From Thermoanaerobaculia bacterium (GTDB lineage Bacteria; Acidobacteriota; Thermoanaerobaculia; Thermoanaerobaculales; Sulfomarinibacteraceae), in assembly GCA_027067575.1 (NCBI GenBank), contig JAMOVQ010000091.1, positions 1-41,552 of the forward strand: DNA of 41,552 nt. The letters run 5' to 3'. The notes beneath the pieces are model-generated. The model ran no database searches. It saw nothing but the letters and a program-made list of their open reading frames with translations, and had not been told where the DNA came from. Position 1 is the first letter of the stretch, and each line of letters starts with the position of its first letter. Shown here one piece after another: positions 27,865-37,177 of this stretch. The translations under genes were made by a program, and so were the position numbers.

Positions 27865-30800
27865 TCACGGATCCCGGGAGCCGATGACCACGGAAACATC
27901 CCCGGCGCCGATGCGGCCGTCCACGGTGAGGTCGTAGCAGGGGTCCCCGAGGTGGGCGCCGCCGACGGCATCCCTGGGCAGGACGCCGTCGGTGTCGTAG
28001 ATCTCGGCCAGGAGGTCGGCGACGTCGAGGCCGTCCACGGCCCCGTCGTGGTTGACGTCCGGACCGACGCGGACCAGGCGGGACGTGGTGGCCGAGCCGC
28101 TGGCGCCGGACACCGTCAGCGTGACGGTCCAGGTCCCGTAGCCGGGGAACCGGTGGACGGGGTCCGATTCCGTGGACGTCCCACCGTCGCCGAAGCTCCA
28201 GCTCCAGCCGTCCGGGCCGTACCGCGTCCTGTCGTTGAAGGCGACCTCCAGGCCACAGCTGGACCAGACGAACCCGGGTTCCGGTGCCCGGCACGTCAGG
28301 GTGTAGGCCTTCAGGGGACCCTCGTCCTGGACGAGAAGGGCCGAGCCGAGCAGGGCGCCATGCGCGAACCAGTCGTAGTATTCCTGCCAGACCACCCGGG
28401 GATCGGCGGGATCGGCGACATCGATCCGGAAGAAACCCATCGAGCCCGCCGCGTAGAGGTTCGTCCCGTCGATGCCGAGGATGGAGCGAAGATCCAGGTC
28501 GAACGGCAACGTTCCACCCAGGAGACGCGGGTTCGCGGGGTCGGAGACGTCGATGATCGAGAGCCCCTCCGTCCCGGCCTGCACCGTCAACAGCAGGTCG
28601 CCGGCGACGGCGAGGTCGGCTGGCCTGCCAATGTCGATGGAGCCGGCGGTGTACGGGTTGGAGGGATCCTGGACATCGATGATCTCGATACCGCCGTTCC
28701 CCCCGACGAAGACCAGATCCCCCGCCACCGCCACGGCGGAGGGGGCGGACGGGGAGCTCGTGCTCGAGACCAGCGATGGGTCGAACTCGTCCTCGATATC
28801 GACGATCTCGATCCCGCCGCCCTCCACGGCGACGAAGGCGAGATCGCCCGACACGGCCACGTCCACGGCCGGGGATGCCGTCTGGAACCGTCCGGCGAGG
28901 AACGGATTGGCCGGATCGAGAAGGTTCACGATCTGAAGGCCCTGCTCGGAGACGGCGACGGAGGCGTAATCGCCGCTGGCGTCGATCGCCGTCCCCATGG
29001 CGGGCAGGTCCACGGAGCCCAGGAAGCGGAGGTCGAACGGGTCGGCGGCGTCCACGGTCTTCAACGAGGTCCGGTCCGCGACACAGGCGAGGGTGCCGGT
29101 CACCGCGACGCCGGCGGCGCGTCCCCGCGCGTCCCACGTCCCGGTCACCCACGGTGCCGACGGATCGGAGACGTCGGCCATCTGCAGGCCGACCTCGGGG
29201 TGCGTGACCACCGCGACGCGGCCCTCCACGGCGACCCCGCCGGCCCTGCCCCCGTTCGCGGGGATGGTCCCACGGAGCACGGGGTTCCGCCGGTCGGACA
29301 CGTCGAAAATCTCCACCCCGTGAGAGCCCGCGGCGGAGTACAGCAGGCCGCCCACGACGGCGAGCCTGAAGGAGTGGTGTGCGGGGATCCTGGCCAGACT
29401 GCGGGGACGGGTGGGATCCGAGACGTCGAGTACGCGGAGCCAGTCGTTGTCCTGGCCGACGAAGACGGTGTCTCCCGAGATCGCGACGGCCCACGCCTCG
29501 CCCCAGAGCGGGAACGACGCCGCGTGCGCGATGTTCGCCGGGTCGGAGACGTCGAAGATCTCCAGCTGATCGTGCCAGGTGGCGAGAGCGACGAGCCCGC
29601 CCGATGCGGCGATCGTACTGTCGACGGAGGACTCCACCGGAACGCTGCCGAGGAGGCGCGGGTCCGCGGGATCGGAGACGTCGATCGCCAGGAGGACGCT
29701 CTCGGAGTCGTCGAGGTGCATCGTCACCAGGTACGCCGTGGTTCCCGACAGGCCGGCGCGGTAGGCCCAGCCGAGCCCGTGCAGGCGCCCGACGGTTCGG
29801 GGCGCCGCCGGCGCCGAGACGTCGACGACGGCCAGACCGTTGAAGCCGTCGGCCACGAAGAGCAGGCCGCCGCCGTCCGAGGCGAACTCCACCACGCCCT
29901 CGTCCGACTCCCAGAGGCCGATCGGGACGGGGTGGAACGGATCGGTGGCGTCCCACGTCCCGATCCCCCCGATCCGCGCCGCGCAGACGATGCCGCGCCA
30001 GAGCGACACGGTGTACGGATAGACCATGTTCCCGTCGAGGAAACAGGTATCCGCCGGGGCCGGGCAGCGCCGGGCGACTCCGGTGGTCCGCCCGCAGACC
30101 GGGCCCCCGAGCGGACCCTCGCCGCCGCACGAGCCCAGGGCGGCGACCCGGTAGCAGTATTCCGTGTCCGGACTGAGGCCCGCGTCCGTGAAACTGGAGA
30201 CGCCGTCGGGGACGTCGGCGATCCGGGCACTCCCGCGATGGACCGCCGCGCCGTGGGACCCCGGGGGCGGGGTCCACGTGATCCGGATCGCGTCGTCGCC
30301 GAGCACAGCCGCATGCAGTCCGGAGGGCGCATCGACGCCCCCGGCGGCGCAGGCGATCTCCACCTCGGCCGCCCCGTTGCACTGCGCGCTCCCATCAGGG
30401 GAATCGACGCGGATGGAGAGCTCCGCCGTGCCCGCTCCGGAACCCGTGGTCAGGGTGGCGGTGTAGCGGCCATCGCCGAGATCGCTGAAGCCGGAGAGCG
30501 AGCCCAGGGTGGTCGTTCCGCTGACAGCGAGTCCCGGCATGGCCCGGAAGACGAGGTCCTCGACGCGGACCGTCACCGTTCCGGTCTGGCCTCCGGTCAG
30601 CATCGGGGAAGCCGGGACCGACACCGTCACCCTGTCGCACGTGGGGCAGGCCGTAGCCAGCAGGTCGAGCGTGGAGTCCTCGGCCACGACGATGGCGCCC
30701 GTGACCGGGTCGGCGGCCACACCGTACGCGATGCCGTAGATGCTCGTGCCGAGACGAAACACGGGCTCACCGGGCGTGGAGAGGTCCCAGACCTCGAGGC

Positions 30801-32535
30801 TCGGGAAGGTGGCGTACCTGCCGGACGCCATGCCGACCACGGCGAGGTCGTCGAGGAAGGTCACGGACGTGGCCTCACCCGGAACGGTCGCCTCGAAGGC
30901 GGGGTGGGCGGGATCGTCGAGGTCGAGGATCTCCGACACCTCCCCGGACTCACGAACCCAGAGGGTACGCCCCGGAGAGGCCGCGAGGCCGAGGGCGGGG
31001 TTCGCGGTGGCGGAGTGCCCCACCACGTACGGCGCACCGGTCCCGGAGGTCTCGACCACCTGGACCCCTTCGTTCCAGTCCGCGACGGCCACCAGGGTTC
31101 CGCCGAGGGTCGCGATGTCGAGTGCAAACCCCGTCGTGTCCAGCAGACCGGTCCGGACCGGGTGGGCGGGATCGGAGACGTCCACGAGCTCGATCCCCGA
31201 GCTCCCCTCGGCGACGACGGCCAGATCCCCGACGAGGGCCACGGCGTAGGCGGGCCCCTCCGTTGTGAACTCCGAGAAGAAACCGATGTTGGTGGGATCC
31301 GCGACGGAGAGAAGCTGAAGCCCCTCCTCGGCCGCAGCGACCAGGGCCGTCGTCCCGTGGAGGGCCACGTCCAGCGCCACGCCGGGGACGTCGTGGTACC
31401 CGACCCACGAGGGGTTCGCCGGGTCCGAGATGTCGACGGTGAGAAACCCCAGGGTGCCGTCGGCCACGCAGGCGAAGTCCCCGGGCTCCACGGCCACGGA
31501 GAACGCCTGCCCGGCGACCATGTCGTACGCCCCGATCTCCTGGGGCGCCCTCGGATCGTTCACGTCGACGACCCGCAGGCCCTGCTCGGCGCCGGCGACG
31601 AACCCGAGGCCACCCGAGACCGCCACGCCCCACGCGCCTCCCGGGGTGGCCACCGAACCCATCACGGTGGGTGCGTCCGGGTCGCCGACGGCCAGGATCG
31701 CAAGGCCCCCATCCCCGTCGGCGACGTAGCCGAACGCACCGCCCGGCAGGATGACCCGGGACGCCGGACCTCCCGTGCCCACGGCGCCTCGCAGTACCGG
31801 GCTGGCGGGATCGGAGAGGTCCACCACCTGCACACCACCGGTGGTCAGCGCGACCCAGACGAAGTCCCCGGAGACGGCCACGTCCACGGCCGTGCCCGCC
31901 AGGGGGACCGATGCGAGCCAGGACGGGGTGGTGGGATCGGAGACGTCGTAGACCGCCAGACCATCCCCGCCGTTGGCGATCACGGCGATCCCGTTCCCCG
32001 CGAGCGCGACGTCCAGCGCGGTGCCACAGGTGTATTCGAGGGCCCGGACCCAGAAGTTCTGTGCCGAGACGTCGACGACGGCCAGTCCGTTCCCGCCGTC
32101 GGCCACGAACGCCCAGTCCCCGGAGACGGCTACGTCCATCGCCGTTCCCAACGTGGAGCTGCTCCACACCGTGTTGGTGATGTGCGGGTTCGTCGGGTCG
32201 GAGATGTCGATCCGCATGAGGCCGGCGTCACCGTCGGCGACCCAGGCCACGGTTCCTTCGACCGTGACGGAGATCGCCGGGGCGGGAAGCTGGACCTCGG
32301 CGATCCGGACGGGGTCCACCGGATTCGAGATGTCGTAGATCGTGACGCCATAGCGATCGGCCGCCACGACGTACTGATCTCTCACGGCCACGTCGTTGAT
32401 CCCCTGGTTGTACGGACCGAAACCCTCGGCGCCCCTCTGGGAGAGGCACCCCTGCGCCGCCGCCGTGCCGGGGGACACCACCGCCGCGAGCGACAGCACG
32501 ATGACGCCGACCCTCTTCAACCCGAATCCTCGCAT
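27865..32535 (-). CDS. Giant secreted LVIVD-repeat protein with Ig, FN3, PKD and dockerin-like domains
   Basis: The 1556-residue product has a signal peptide (1-27, cleavage after TAAA-Q). Roughly a dozen ~46-residue LVIVD-type repeats of the form VAVSGDWAFVADGGNGLAVV/DVSDPANP lie at about 30-625, followed by an invasin-like Ig domain (about 632-735), an FN3 domain (about 737-815) and a second array of about a dozen LVIVD repeats (about 830-1415). A PKD domain with WSFGDGGTSTESDPVHRF (about 1418-1490) and a dockerin-like pair of Ca-binding loops (DVNHDGAVDGLDVADLL, about 1494 on) close it. The repeats should fold as propeller-like beta structures. A surface or extracellular binding role is likely and no enzyme motif is seen. 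A strong GGAGGGAGGT ribosome binding site precedes the ATG. Confidence 0.9.
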   Translation of the reverse strand: MRGFGLKRVGVIVLSLAAVVSPGTAAAQGCLSQRGAEGFGPYNQGINDVAVRDQYVVAADRYGVTIYDISNPVDPVRIAEVQLPAPAISVTVEGTVAWVADGDAGLMRIDISDPTNPHITNTVWSSSTLGTAMDVAVSGDWAFVADGGNGLAVVDVSAQNFWVRALEYTCGTALDVALAGNGIAVIANGGDGLAVYDVSDPTTPSWLASVPLAGTAVDVAVSGDFVWVALTTGGVQVVDLSDPASPVLRGAVGTGGPASRVILPGGAFGYVADGDGGLAILAVGDPDAPTVMGSVATPGGAWGVAVSGGLGFVAGAEQGLRVVDVNDPRAPQEIGAYDMVAGQAFSVAVEPGDFACVADGTLGFLTVDISDPANPSWVGYHDVPGVALDVALHGTTALVAAAEEGLQLLSVADPTNIGFFSEFTTEGPAYAVALVGDLAVVAEGSSGIELVDVSDPAHPVRTGLLDTTGFALDIATLGGTLVAVADWNEGVQVVETSGTGAPYVVGHSATANPALGLAASPGRTLWVRESGEVSEILDLDDPAHPAFEATVPGEATSVTFLDDLAVVGMASGRYATFPSLEVWDLSTPGEPVFRLGTSIYGIAYGVAADPVTGAIVVAEDSTLDLLATACPTCDRVTVSVPASPMLTGGQTGTVTVRVEDLVFRAMPGLAVSGTTTLGSLSGFSDLGDGRYTATLTTGSGAGTAELSIRVDSPDGSAQCNGAAEVEIACAAGGVDAPSGLHAAVLGDDAIRITWTPPPGSHGAAVHRGSARIADVPDGVSSFTDAGLSPDTEYCYRVAALGSCGGEGPLGGPVCGRTTGVARRCPAPADTCFLDGNMVYPYTVSLWRGIVCAARIGGIGTWDATDPFHPVPIGLWESDEGVVEFASDGGGLLFVADGFNGLAVVDVSAPAAPRTVGRLHGLGWAYRAGLSGTTAYLVTMHLDDSESVLLAIDVSDPADPRLLGSVPVESSVDSTIAASGGLVALATWHDQLEIFDVSDPANIAHAASFPLWGEAWAVAISGDTVFVGQDNDWLRVLDVSDPTRPRSLARIPAHHSFRLAVVGGLLYSAAGSHGVEIFDVSDRRNPVLRGTIPANGGRAGGVAVEGRVAVVTHPEVGLQMADVSDPSAPWVTGTWDARGRAAGVAVTGTLACVADRTSLKTVDAADPFDLRFLGSVDLPAMGTAIDASGDYASVAVSEQGLQIVNLLDPANPFLAGRFQTASPAVDVAVSGDLAFVAVEGGGIEIVDIEDEFDPSLVSSTSSPSAPSAVAVAGDLVFVGGNGGIEIIDVQDPSNPYTAGSIDIGRPADLAVAGDLLLTVQAGTEGLSIIDVSDPANPRLLGGTLPFDLDLRSILGIDGTNLYAAGSMGFFRIDVADPADPRVVWQEYYDWFAHGALLGSALLVQDEGPLKAYTLTCRAPEPGFVWSSCGLEVAFNDRTRYGPDGWSWSFGDGGTSTESDPVHRFPGYGTWTVTLTVSGASGSATTSRLVRVGPDVNHDGAVDGLDVADLLAEIYDTDGVLPRDAVGGAHLGDPCYDLTVDGRIGAGDVSVVIGSRDP

Positions 32536-32686
32536 CGGAACCTCCCTCCGGCGGGGGCCTCACGATCGGCTCGTGCCGGATCCGTACGGTGCATCGGCCG
32601 AAAGAGCGGTTTTCCTCACCTCGCCGGCGCTGGAAGCGCCAGGGCCGTTGGGGGAGCACTCGGGGAGCTGGTCCGGTGAGGATGCG

Positions 32687-32896
32687 TCAGCGAACAGCCG
32701 GCCCGGGAATCGCCTCCACGACGATCGCCTCGAAGGGGCATTCGTGGACGCAGGTCCGGCACCCCGTGCACCGGCCGGAGACGGGCGCGGGCAGCGGCAT
32801 CTCCCGTGTCATGAGGATCGCGCCGTCCGGGCAGACGTCGGCGCAGATTCCGCAGCCCGTGCACTCGGCCTCGAGGAGGCGCCAGCGCCAGGTCAC
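32687..32896 (-). CDS. Ferredoxin with two 4Fe-4S clusters
   Basis: The 69-residue product has two complete cluster motifs, CTGCGICADVCP (C12, C15, C18, C22) and CTGCRTCVHECP (C43, C46, C49, C53), the arrangement of bacterial 2[4Fe-4S] ferredoxins. The GTG start at 32896 overlaps the stop of the preceding membrane-protein gene (GTGA), so the two are translationally coupled. The ferredoxin has no signal peptide and should be cytoplasmic. The stop lies 152 bases upstream of the LVIVD gene on the same strand. Confidence 0.9.
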   Translation of the reverse strand: MTWRWRLLEAECTGCGICADVCPDGAILMTREMPLPAPVSGRCTGCRTCVHECPFEAIVVEAIPGPAVR

Positions 32897-33525
32897 GCCA
32901 CGTCGCTCCCGGAGCCCCCCCGCCGGGACATGGCCGAGGCGAACGCCCAGAGCAGGATCGCGACGAGAAGGGGGAAGAAGATCCAGAAGCACCACTGCGC
33001 CAGCTCGATCCCGCCGGGGACGGCGTTGGAGCGCAGGTGGGCCGTGATCCAGCTCCACGCGGCGTTCGGGTGGAGGTCGAGGTACTCGTGGCCCGGGGCC
33101 TCCATGACGAAGGTGAACCCCGCGAGGTTGACCAGGTCCGCCCAGAAGAGGAGCCAGAGCGCGCGCCGCCAGGTCCGGCTCCCCGGTTCGGTTCCGCCGT
33201 GGAGGAGGCGAAGGACGAGGGCGACGGCCACGAGCACCACCGCCAGCGGATAGAACGGGACGGCCATCTTGACGTCGGCCATGATGTCCGGGTTGACCAG
33301 GAACAGGCCGGCCACCACCATGACCGCCAGCAGGAGGTCCACCGTCACCACCGTTACGGCGCGCCAGAGCTCGGTGGAGACCCGCAGGGTCAAGAGCCGT
33401 TCGATCCTCTGGTGGTACGGCTCCACCATGGCGATCCCCAGGGCGACGAACCCCGCCATGATCGAGCCGTCCAGCGTGTTCTGCAGGATCCAGATCTCGA
33501 GCGCCTTGGCGATCTCGTGCTCCAT
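32893..33525 (-). CDS. Five-helix membrane protein, unknown function
   Basis: The 210-residue product starts at the ATG at 33525 behind GGGGAGG. It has hydrophobic segments at about 20-34, 57-77, 90-108, 122-141 and 176-197, with polar residues between them including YHQR, HEYLDLH and TAHLR. The His residues could bind heme or metal, but no known cytochrome motif is complete. Coupling to a two-cluster ferredoxin by GTGA suggests an electron-transfer partner or a redox-linked membrane subunit. I do not recognise the family. It is divergent from sppA, with a 133-base gap lacking a clear promoter. Confidence 0.75.
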   Translation of the reverse strand: MEHEIAKALEIWILQNTLDGSIMAGFVALGIAMVEPYHQRIERLLTLRVSTELWRAVTVVTVDLLLAVMVVAGLFLVNPDIMADVKMAVPFYPLAVVLVAVALVLRLLHGGTEPGSRTWRRALWLLFWADLVNLAGFTFVMEAPGHEYLDLHPNAAWSWITAHLRSNAVPGGIELAQWCFWIFFPLLVAILLWAFASAMSRRGGSGSDVA

Positions 33526-33658
33526 GCGGCCTCCCCGCGGTGGGTTCCGTCCCGGACCGCCGAACCATACCACGGGGACCACCGTGCAACCCTCGGAGGC
33601 CCTCGCCGTAGAACCGTGGGAGAAGTGCGGTTCCGGCCCGCGCCGGACGGGGAGGTCG

Positions 33659-35389
33659 ATGATGGCGTCACATCGTGGCAGGTGGTTCCTTGGTCTCGGA
33701 TGTCTGGTCCTTCTGGCCGGTATCGGGCTGATCGTTCTCGCGGTCGGGATGATGGCCGGTCCCGGTGTCCCCTCGAAGGGCGTCCTGGAGATCCGGTTCT
33801 CCGGACCGATCGTGGAGATCGCTGCGAACGATCCGTTCCAGCAGATGTTCGGTGGGGGCCAGATGAGCTACCGGGGTCTGCGGAAGGCGCTGAAGAACGC
33901 GGCGACGGACGACCGGATCGTCGGCGTGCGGGTGAAGATCGACCGGTTCGGCGGCGGGTTCGCCACGGCCCAGGAGATCCGGGCGCTGCTCGAGGAGGTC
34001 TCCGCCGCCGGCAAGCACACCGCCGCCTACATGGACACGGCGGGCGAGTTCGCTCCCGGCAACCTGGAGTACCTCGTGGCCGCGGCGTGTGACGAGGTCT
34101 CCATGAACCCCATGGGAGACGTCAACCTGATCGGCCTTTCCGCCCGTTCCCCGTTCATCCGGGGCCTGTTCGACAAGCTCGGGATCGAGCCGGAGTTTCC
34201 CGGCAGGGGCGAGTACAAGACGGCGCGGTTCATGTACACCGAGCGCGACTTCACCCCCGAGCAGCGTGAGATGACGGCGTGGCTCCTCGATTCCCTGATG
34301 GACCAGCTCGTCCAGGGCGTGGCCGACTCACGTACGATGGACGCCGCCACCGTCCGGCAGATCATCGACCGTGCGCCGTTACTCGGCGACGAGGCCGTCG
34401 ACGCCGGCCTGATCGATCATCTCGAGGACTGGGGCGGCTTCACCGAACGGCTCAAGGAAACGTTCGGCAAGAATACGAAGACGATCACGTTGGGCCGGTA
34501 CGTCAAGGGACTCGGCAAGGGTCACGGCGCCAAGATCGCCGTGATCACCGCCACCGGCGCCATCATGCGGGGGGAGAGCGGCAAGGAGTTCAGCCCGCTG
34601 TTCGGTGGCATGGAGGAAATAATGGGTTCGGACACCATCGCCAAGGCGTGGCGGGACGTCCGGCGCTCCCCCGGCGTCAAGGCGGTGATCTTCCGGATCG
34701 ACTCGCCCGGCGGCAGCGCCGTGGCCTCCGAGGTCATCCGGCAGGAGATGGCGAGGACTGCGGAGAAGATCCCCGTGGTGGTCTCCATGGCCAACGTGGC
34801 CGGGTCCGGCGGATACTGGATCACGTGTGGGGCGAGCCGGATCGTTGCCGACCCCGGGACGCTGACCGCGTCAATCGGTGTGTTCGCGGGCCACCTCAAC
34901 TCGGACCGGTTCTGGCGGGACAAGATCGGCATCACCTTCGGCAGGATGGATCGTGGCATGAACGCCAACATCTACGGCGGGCTCGAGAACTGGACGGACG
35001 AGCAGCGCGCCGTGATCGACCGGATGCTCGACCGGATCTACGATCAGTTCGTGCAGCGTGTCGCCAGCTCGCGCGGGATGACACGGGAGCAGGTCGATGC
35101 CATTGGACGGGGCCGGGTGTTCACCGGTGAGCAGGCGCTCGAGAAAGGGCTCGTGGACGCCCTCGGCGGGTTCGACACCGCGCTCGCGATGGCAAAGGAG
35201 CTGGCCAGTATCCCAGAGGGCCAGCCGGTCCGGCTCGTGGACTATCCCCGTCCGAGACCGTTCTGGCAGCGGATCGTCGAGCGGCAGGAAGAGCAGGCCG
35301 CGATGGCCCGCGCGCTTCGCCAGGCGTTCGAGGAGGGCCGGTTCGAACAGCCGGGTGTCGCCTGGATGCCACCGATCATCGTCCGCTGA
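33659..35389 (+). CDS. sppA: Signal peptide peptidase SppA, long (67 kDa) type
   Basis: The 576-residue product is a membrane-anchored (about 8-32) serine protease of the inner membrane that degrades cleaved signal peptides. It has the duplicated S49 fold of the E. coli-type enzyme. The catalytic Lys is K187 in GRGEYKTARF in the N-terminal half, and the nucleophile is S383 in VAGSGGYWITCGASRIVA in the C-terminal half. Both are intact. The ATG at 33659 follows GGGGAGGT, and a second ATG follows immediately. It is transcribed alone or with the next two genes. Confidence 0.94.
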   Translation: MMASHRGRWFLGLGCLVLLAGIGLIVLAVGMMAGPGVPSKGVLEIRFSGPIVEIAANDPFQQMFGGGQMSYRGLRKALKNAATDDRIVGVRVKIDRFGGGFATAQEIRALLEEVSAAGKHTAAYMDTAGEFAPGNLEYLVAAACDEVSMNPMGDVNLIGLSARSPFIRGLFDKLGIEPEFPGRGEYKTARFMYTERDFTPEQREMTAWLLDSLMDQLVQGVADSRTMDAATVRQIIDRAPLLGDEAVDAGLIDHLEDWGGFTERLKETFGKNTKTITLGRYVKGLGKGHGAKIAVITATGAIMRGESGKEFSPLFGGMEEIMGSDTIAKAWRDVRRSPGVKAVIFRIDSPGGSAVASEVIRQEMARTAEKIPVVVSMANVAGSGGYWITCGASRIVADPGTLTASIGVFAGHLNSDRFWRDKIGITFGRMDRGMNANIYGGLENWTDEQRAVIDRMLDRIYDQFVQRVASSRGMTREQVDAIGRGRVFTGEQALEKGLVDALGGFDTALAMAKELASIPEGQPVRLVDYPRPRPFWQRIVERQEEQAAMARALRQAFEEGRFEQPGVAWMPPIIVR

Positions 35390-35413
35390 CCGGCCTCTCT
35401 CGGCCGGCCGTGA

Positions 35414-35439
35414 GCGAGCCCCCCAGAGCGGGGGCTCGC
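35414..35439 (+). terminator. Stem-loop after sppA
   Basis: GCGAGCCCCC (35414-35423) and GGGGGCTCGC (35430-35439) form a perfect 10-bp stem with a 6-base loop, 25 bases after the sppA stop. There is no U-tract, so termination efficiency is uncertain. Confidence 0.45.
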
Positions 35440-35527
35440 CGCGTCCAGAGGCCCATGGACGCCCCCGGCCGCACGGCGGTTCTGGTGTAGAGTATTGCGA
35501 CGGGCCACACGCGCTCCGGGAGGTTCG

Positions 35528-37156
35528 ATGAGTCCGAACGTTATCAGTGTTCTCGGCCTGCTGACGCTGGTGGGGCTGGGATGGGCCATCTCCTACCACC
35601 GCACTCGGGTTCGCCTCCGCGTAGTCGCCTGGGGGCTGGGCCTCCAGTTCCTCTTCGCCGTGATCATCCTGCGGGACGACGCCTGGTCCTTCGCCGGCAT
35701 GGCCGTGCTCGGGCTGCTCGTGGTGACCTACCTGCTGGAGGACGAGCGGCGGCGCGGCCGGGACGCCTGGGCCGTCGGGATCGCCGGGGGCGCGGCGGCG
35801 CTGGCCACGGGTGCGGTGCTGGTCCGGTTCCTCCCCGGCGCCATCCTTCCACTGCTGGGGATCGTGACCGTCGCCCTCCTGCTCGGCACCCGTATCCGAT
35901 TCCTCGCCGGCGCCGGACGGTGGCTCGGCGCCCTCCTCGTCGTCCTGCTCGTGGCGCTGCCCGTCTCGCGGGGTCTCCACGGACGGCTCGTCTTCAAGGC
36001 GTTCAGTGAGAGGGTCTCGGCGTTTCTCAACCTGTCCGACTACGGCGCCCGCTTTCTGTTCGGCAACCTGGCCGATCCGAAGTACTTCTTCCCCGGCGAC
36101 GGCGCCGTCTGGCCCGGCTTCGGGTTCCAGTTCGCGTTCAAGGTGCTGCCGACCATCATCTTCTTCGGCGGTTTCATGGCGATCCTGTACCACCTCGGGG
36201 TCATGCAGCGGATCATCGAGGCGATGGCCCGGTTCATGCGCTGGACCATGGGCACGAGTGGCGCCGAGACGCTCTCCTGCACGGCCAACATCTTCGTCGG
36301 CCAGACCGAGGCGCCCCTGCTGATCCGGCCGTTCCTCGACGGGATGACCCGGTCCGAGCTGTTCACCGTCATGGTCGGCGGGTTCGCCACCATCGCGGGG
36401 GGCGTGCTCGCAGGGTACATCGCCATGGGCGTCCCAGCCGGCCATCTGATCGCCGCGAGCGTCATGTCGGCGCCCGCGGCGCTCGTGATGGGCAAGATCG
36501 TCTTCCCCGAGCTCGAGCACTCCCAGACCGCGGGAGACACGGCGTTCCCGGAGATCGCGACCGGGGACAACGTCATCGAAGCCGCGACCAACGGGATCTC
36601 GGACGGCCTCAAGCTGGCCGTCAACGTCGGCGCGATGCTGGTCGGGTTCATCGCGCTGATCGCCGTGCTCGACGTCAGCCTCTCGTTCCTGGACCGGATG
36701 ATCGACGGCCGGCTCCTCCACGGCGCGTGGATCGCCTACCCGGCGCAGGGGATGTCCCCGGTCTCCGGGGAGTTCGCCGGCATCGTGCCGGGCTCTCTCC
36801 GGACGCTGTTCGGGACGCTGCTCCGGCCGCTGGCGTGGCTGATGGGCGTCCCGTGGAAGGATGCGGCCCTGGTCGGCAACCTGCTCGGGATCAAGCTGTC
36901 GCTCAACGAGTTCGTTGCCTACGGGACCCTGGGGACGTACATCCAGCAGCATGCCGTGGACGAGCGCTCCGTGGTGATCGCAACCTACGCCCTGTGCGGG
37001 TTCGCCAACTTCGCCTCCATCGGCATCCAGATCGGCGGGATCTCCGCCCTGGCGCCCCACCGCCGCGGCGATCTGGCGCGGCTCGGGCTCAAGGCGATGT
37101 TCGCCGGCGCGTTCGCCTCATGGCTGACCGCGACGATCGCTGGTATCCTGCTCTGA
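35528..37156 (+). CDS. CNT family nucleoside transporter with inserted membrane segment
   Basis: The 542-residue product belongs to the concentrative nucleoside transporters, which import nucleosides with Na+ or H+. Signatures are FVGQTEAPLLIRPF (257-270), KLSLNEFVAYGTL near the C-terminus, and the gate region FGGFMAILYHLGVMQ. Bacterial NupC is about 400 residues. Here the N-terminal domain opens normally (LRVVAWGLGLQFLFAVIILR, 30-49) but is interrupted by about 100 mostly hydrophobic residues (about 50-152, 3-4 membrane segments) before it resumes with RLVFKAFSERVSAFLNLSDY. The ATG follows GGGAGGTTCG. The lipoprotein gene starts 21 bases downstream. Confidence 0.9.
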   Translation: MSPNVISVLGLLTLVGLGWAISYHRTRVRLRVVAWGLGLQFLFAVIILRDDAWSFAGMAVLGLLVVTYLLEDERRRGRDAWAVGIAGGAAALATGAVLVRFLPGAILPLLGIVTVALLLGTRIRFLAGAGRWLGALLVVLLVALPVSRGLHGRLVFKAFSERVSAFLNLSDYGARFLFGNLADPKYFFPGDGAVWPGFGFQFAFKVLPTIIFFGGFMAILYHLGVMQRIIEAMARFMRWTMGTSGAETLSCTANIFVGQTEAPLLIRPFLDGMTRSELFTVMVGGFATIAGGVLAGYIAMGVPAGHLIAASVMSAPAALVMGKIVFPELEHSQTAGDTAFPEIATGDNVIEAATNGISDGLKLAVNVGAMLVGFIALIAVLDVSLSFLDRMIDGRLLHGAWIAYPAQGMSPVSGEFAGIVPGSLRTLFGTLLRPLAWLMGVPWKDAALVGNLLGIKLSLNEFVAYGTLGTYIQQHAVDERSVVIATYALCGFANFASIGIQIGGISALAPHRRGDLARLGLKAMFAGAFASWLTATIAGILL

Positions 37157-37177
37157 GCGTGGAGGGGAGGACGATCG

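Noticed and set aside
27847-32679. 1610-codon open frame on the + strand
   Set aside because: It is exactly antisense to the LVIVD protein, whose repeats, signal peptide and domains are clear. The antisense frame is a GC-bias by-product with low-complexity translation.
33564-33589. TTGCAC/TATGGT promoter for the membrane protein-ferredoxin pair
   Set aside because: The boxes are only 14 bases apart, too short for a sigma-70 promoter.
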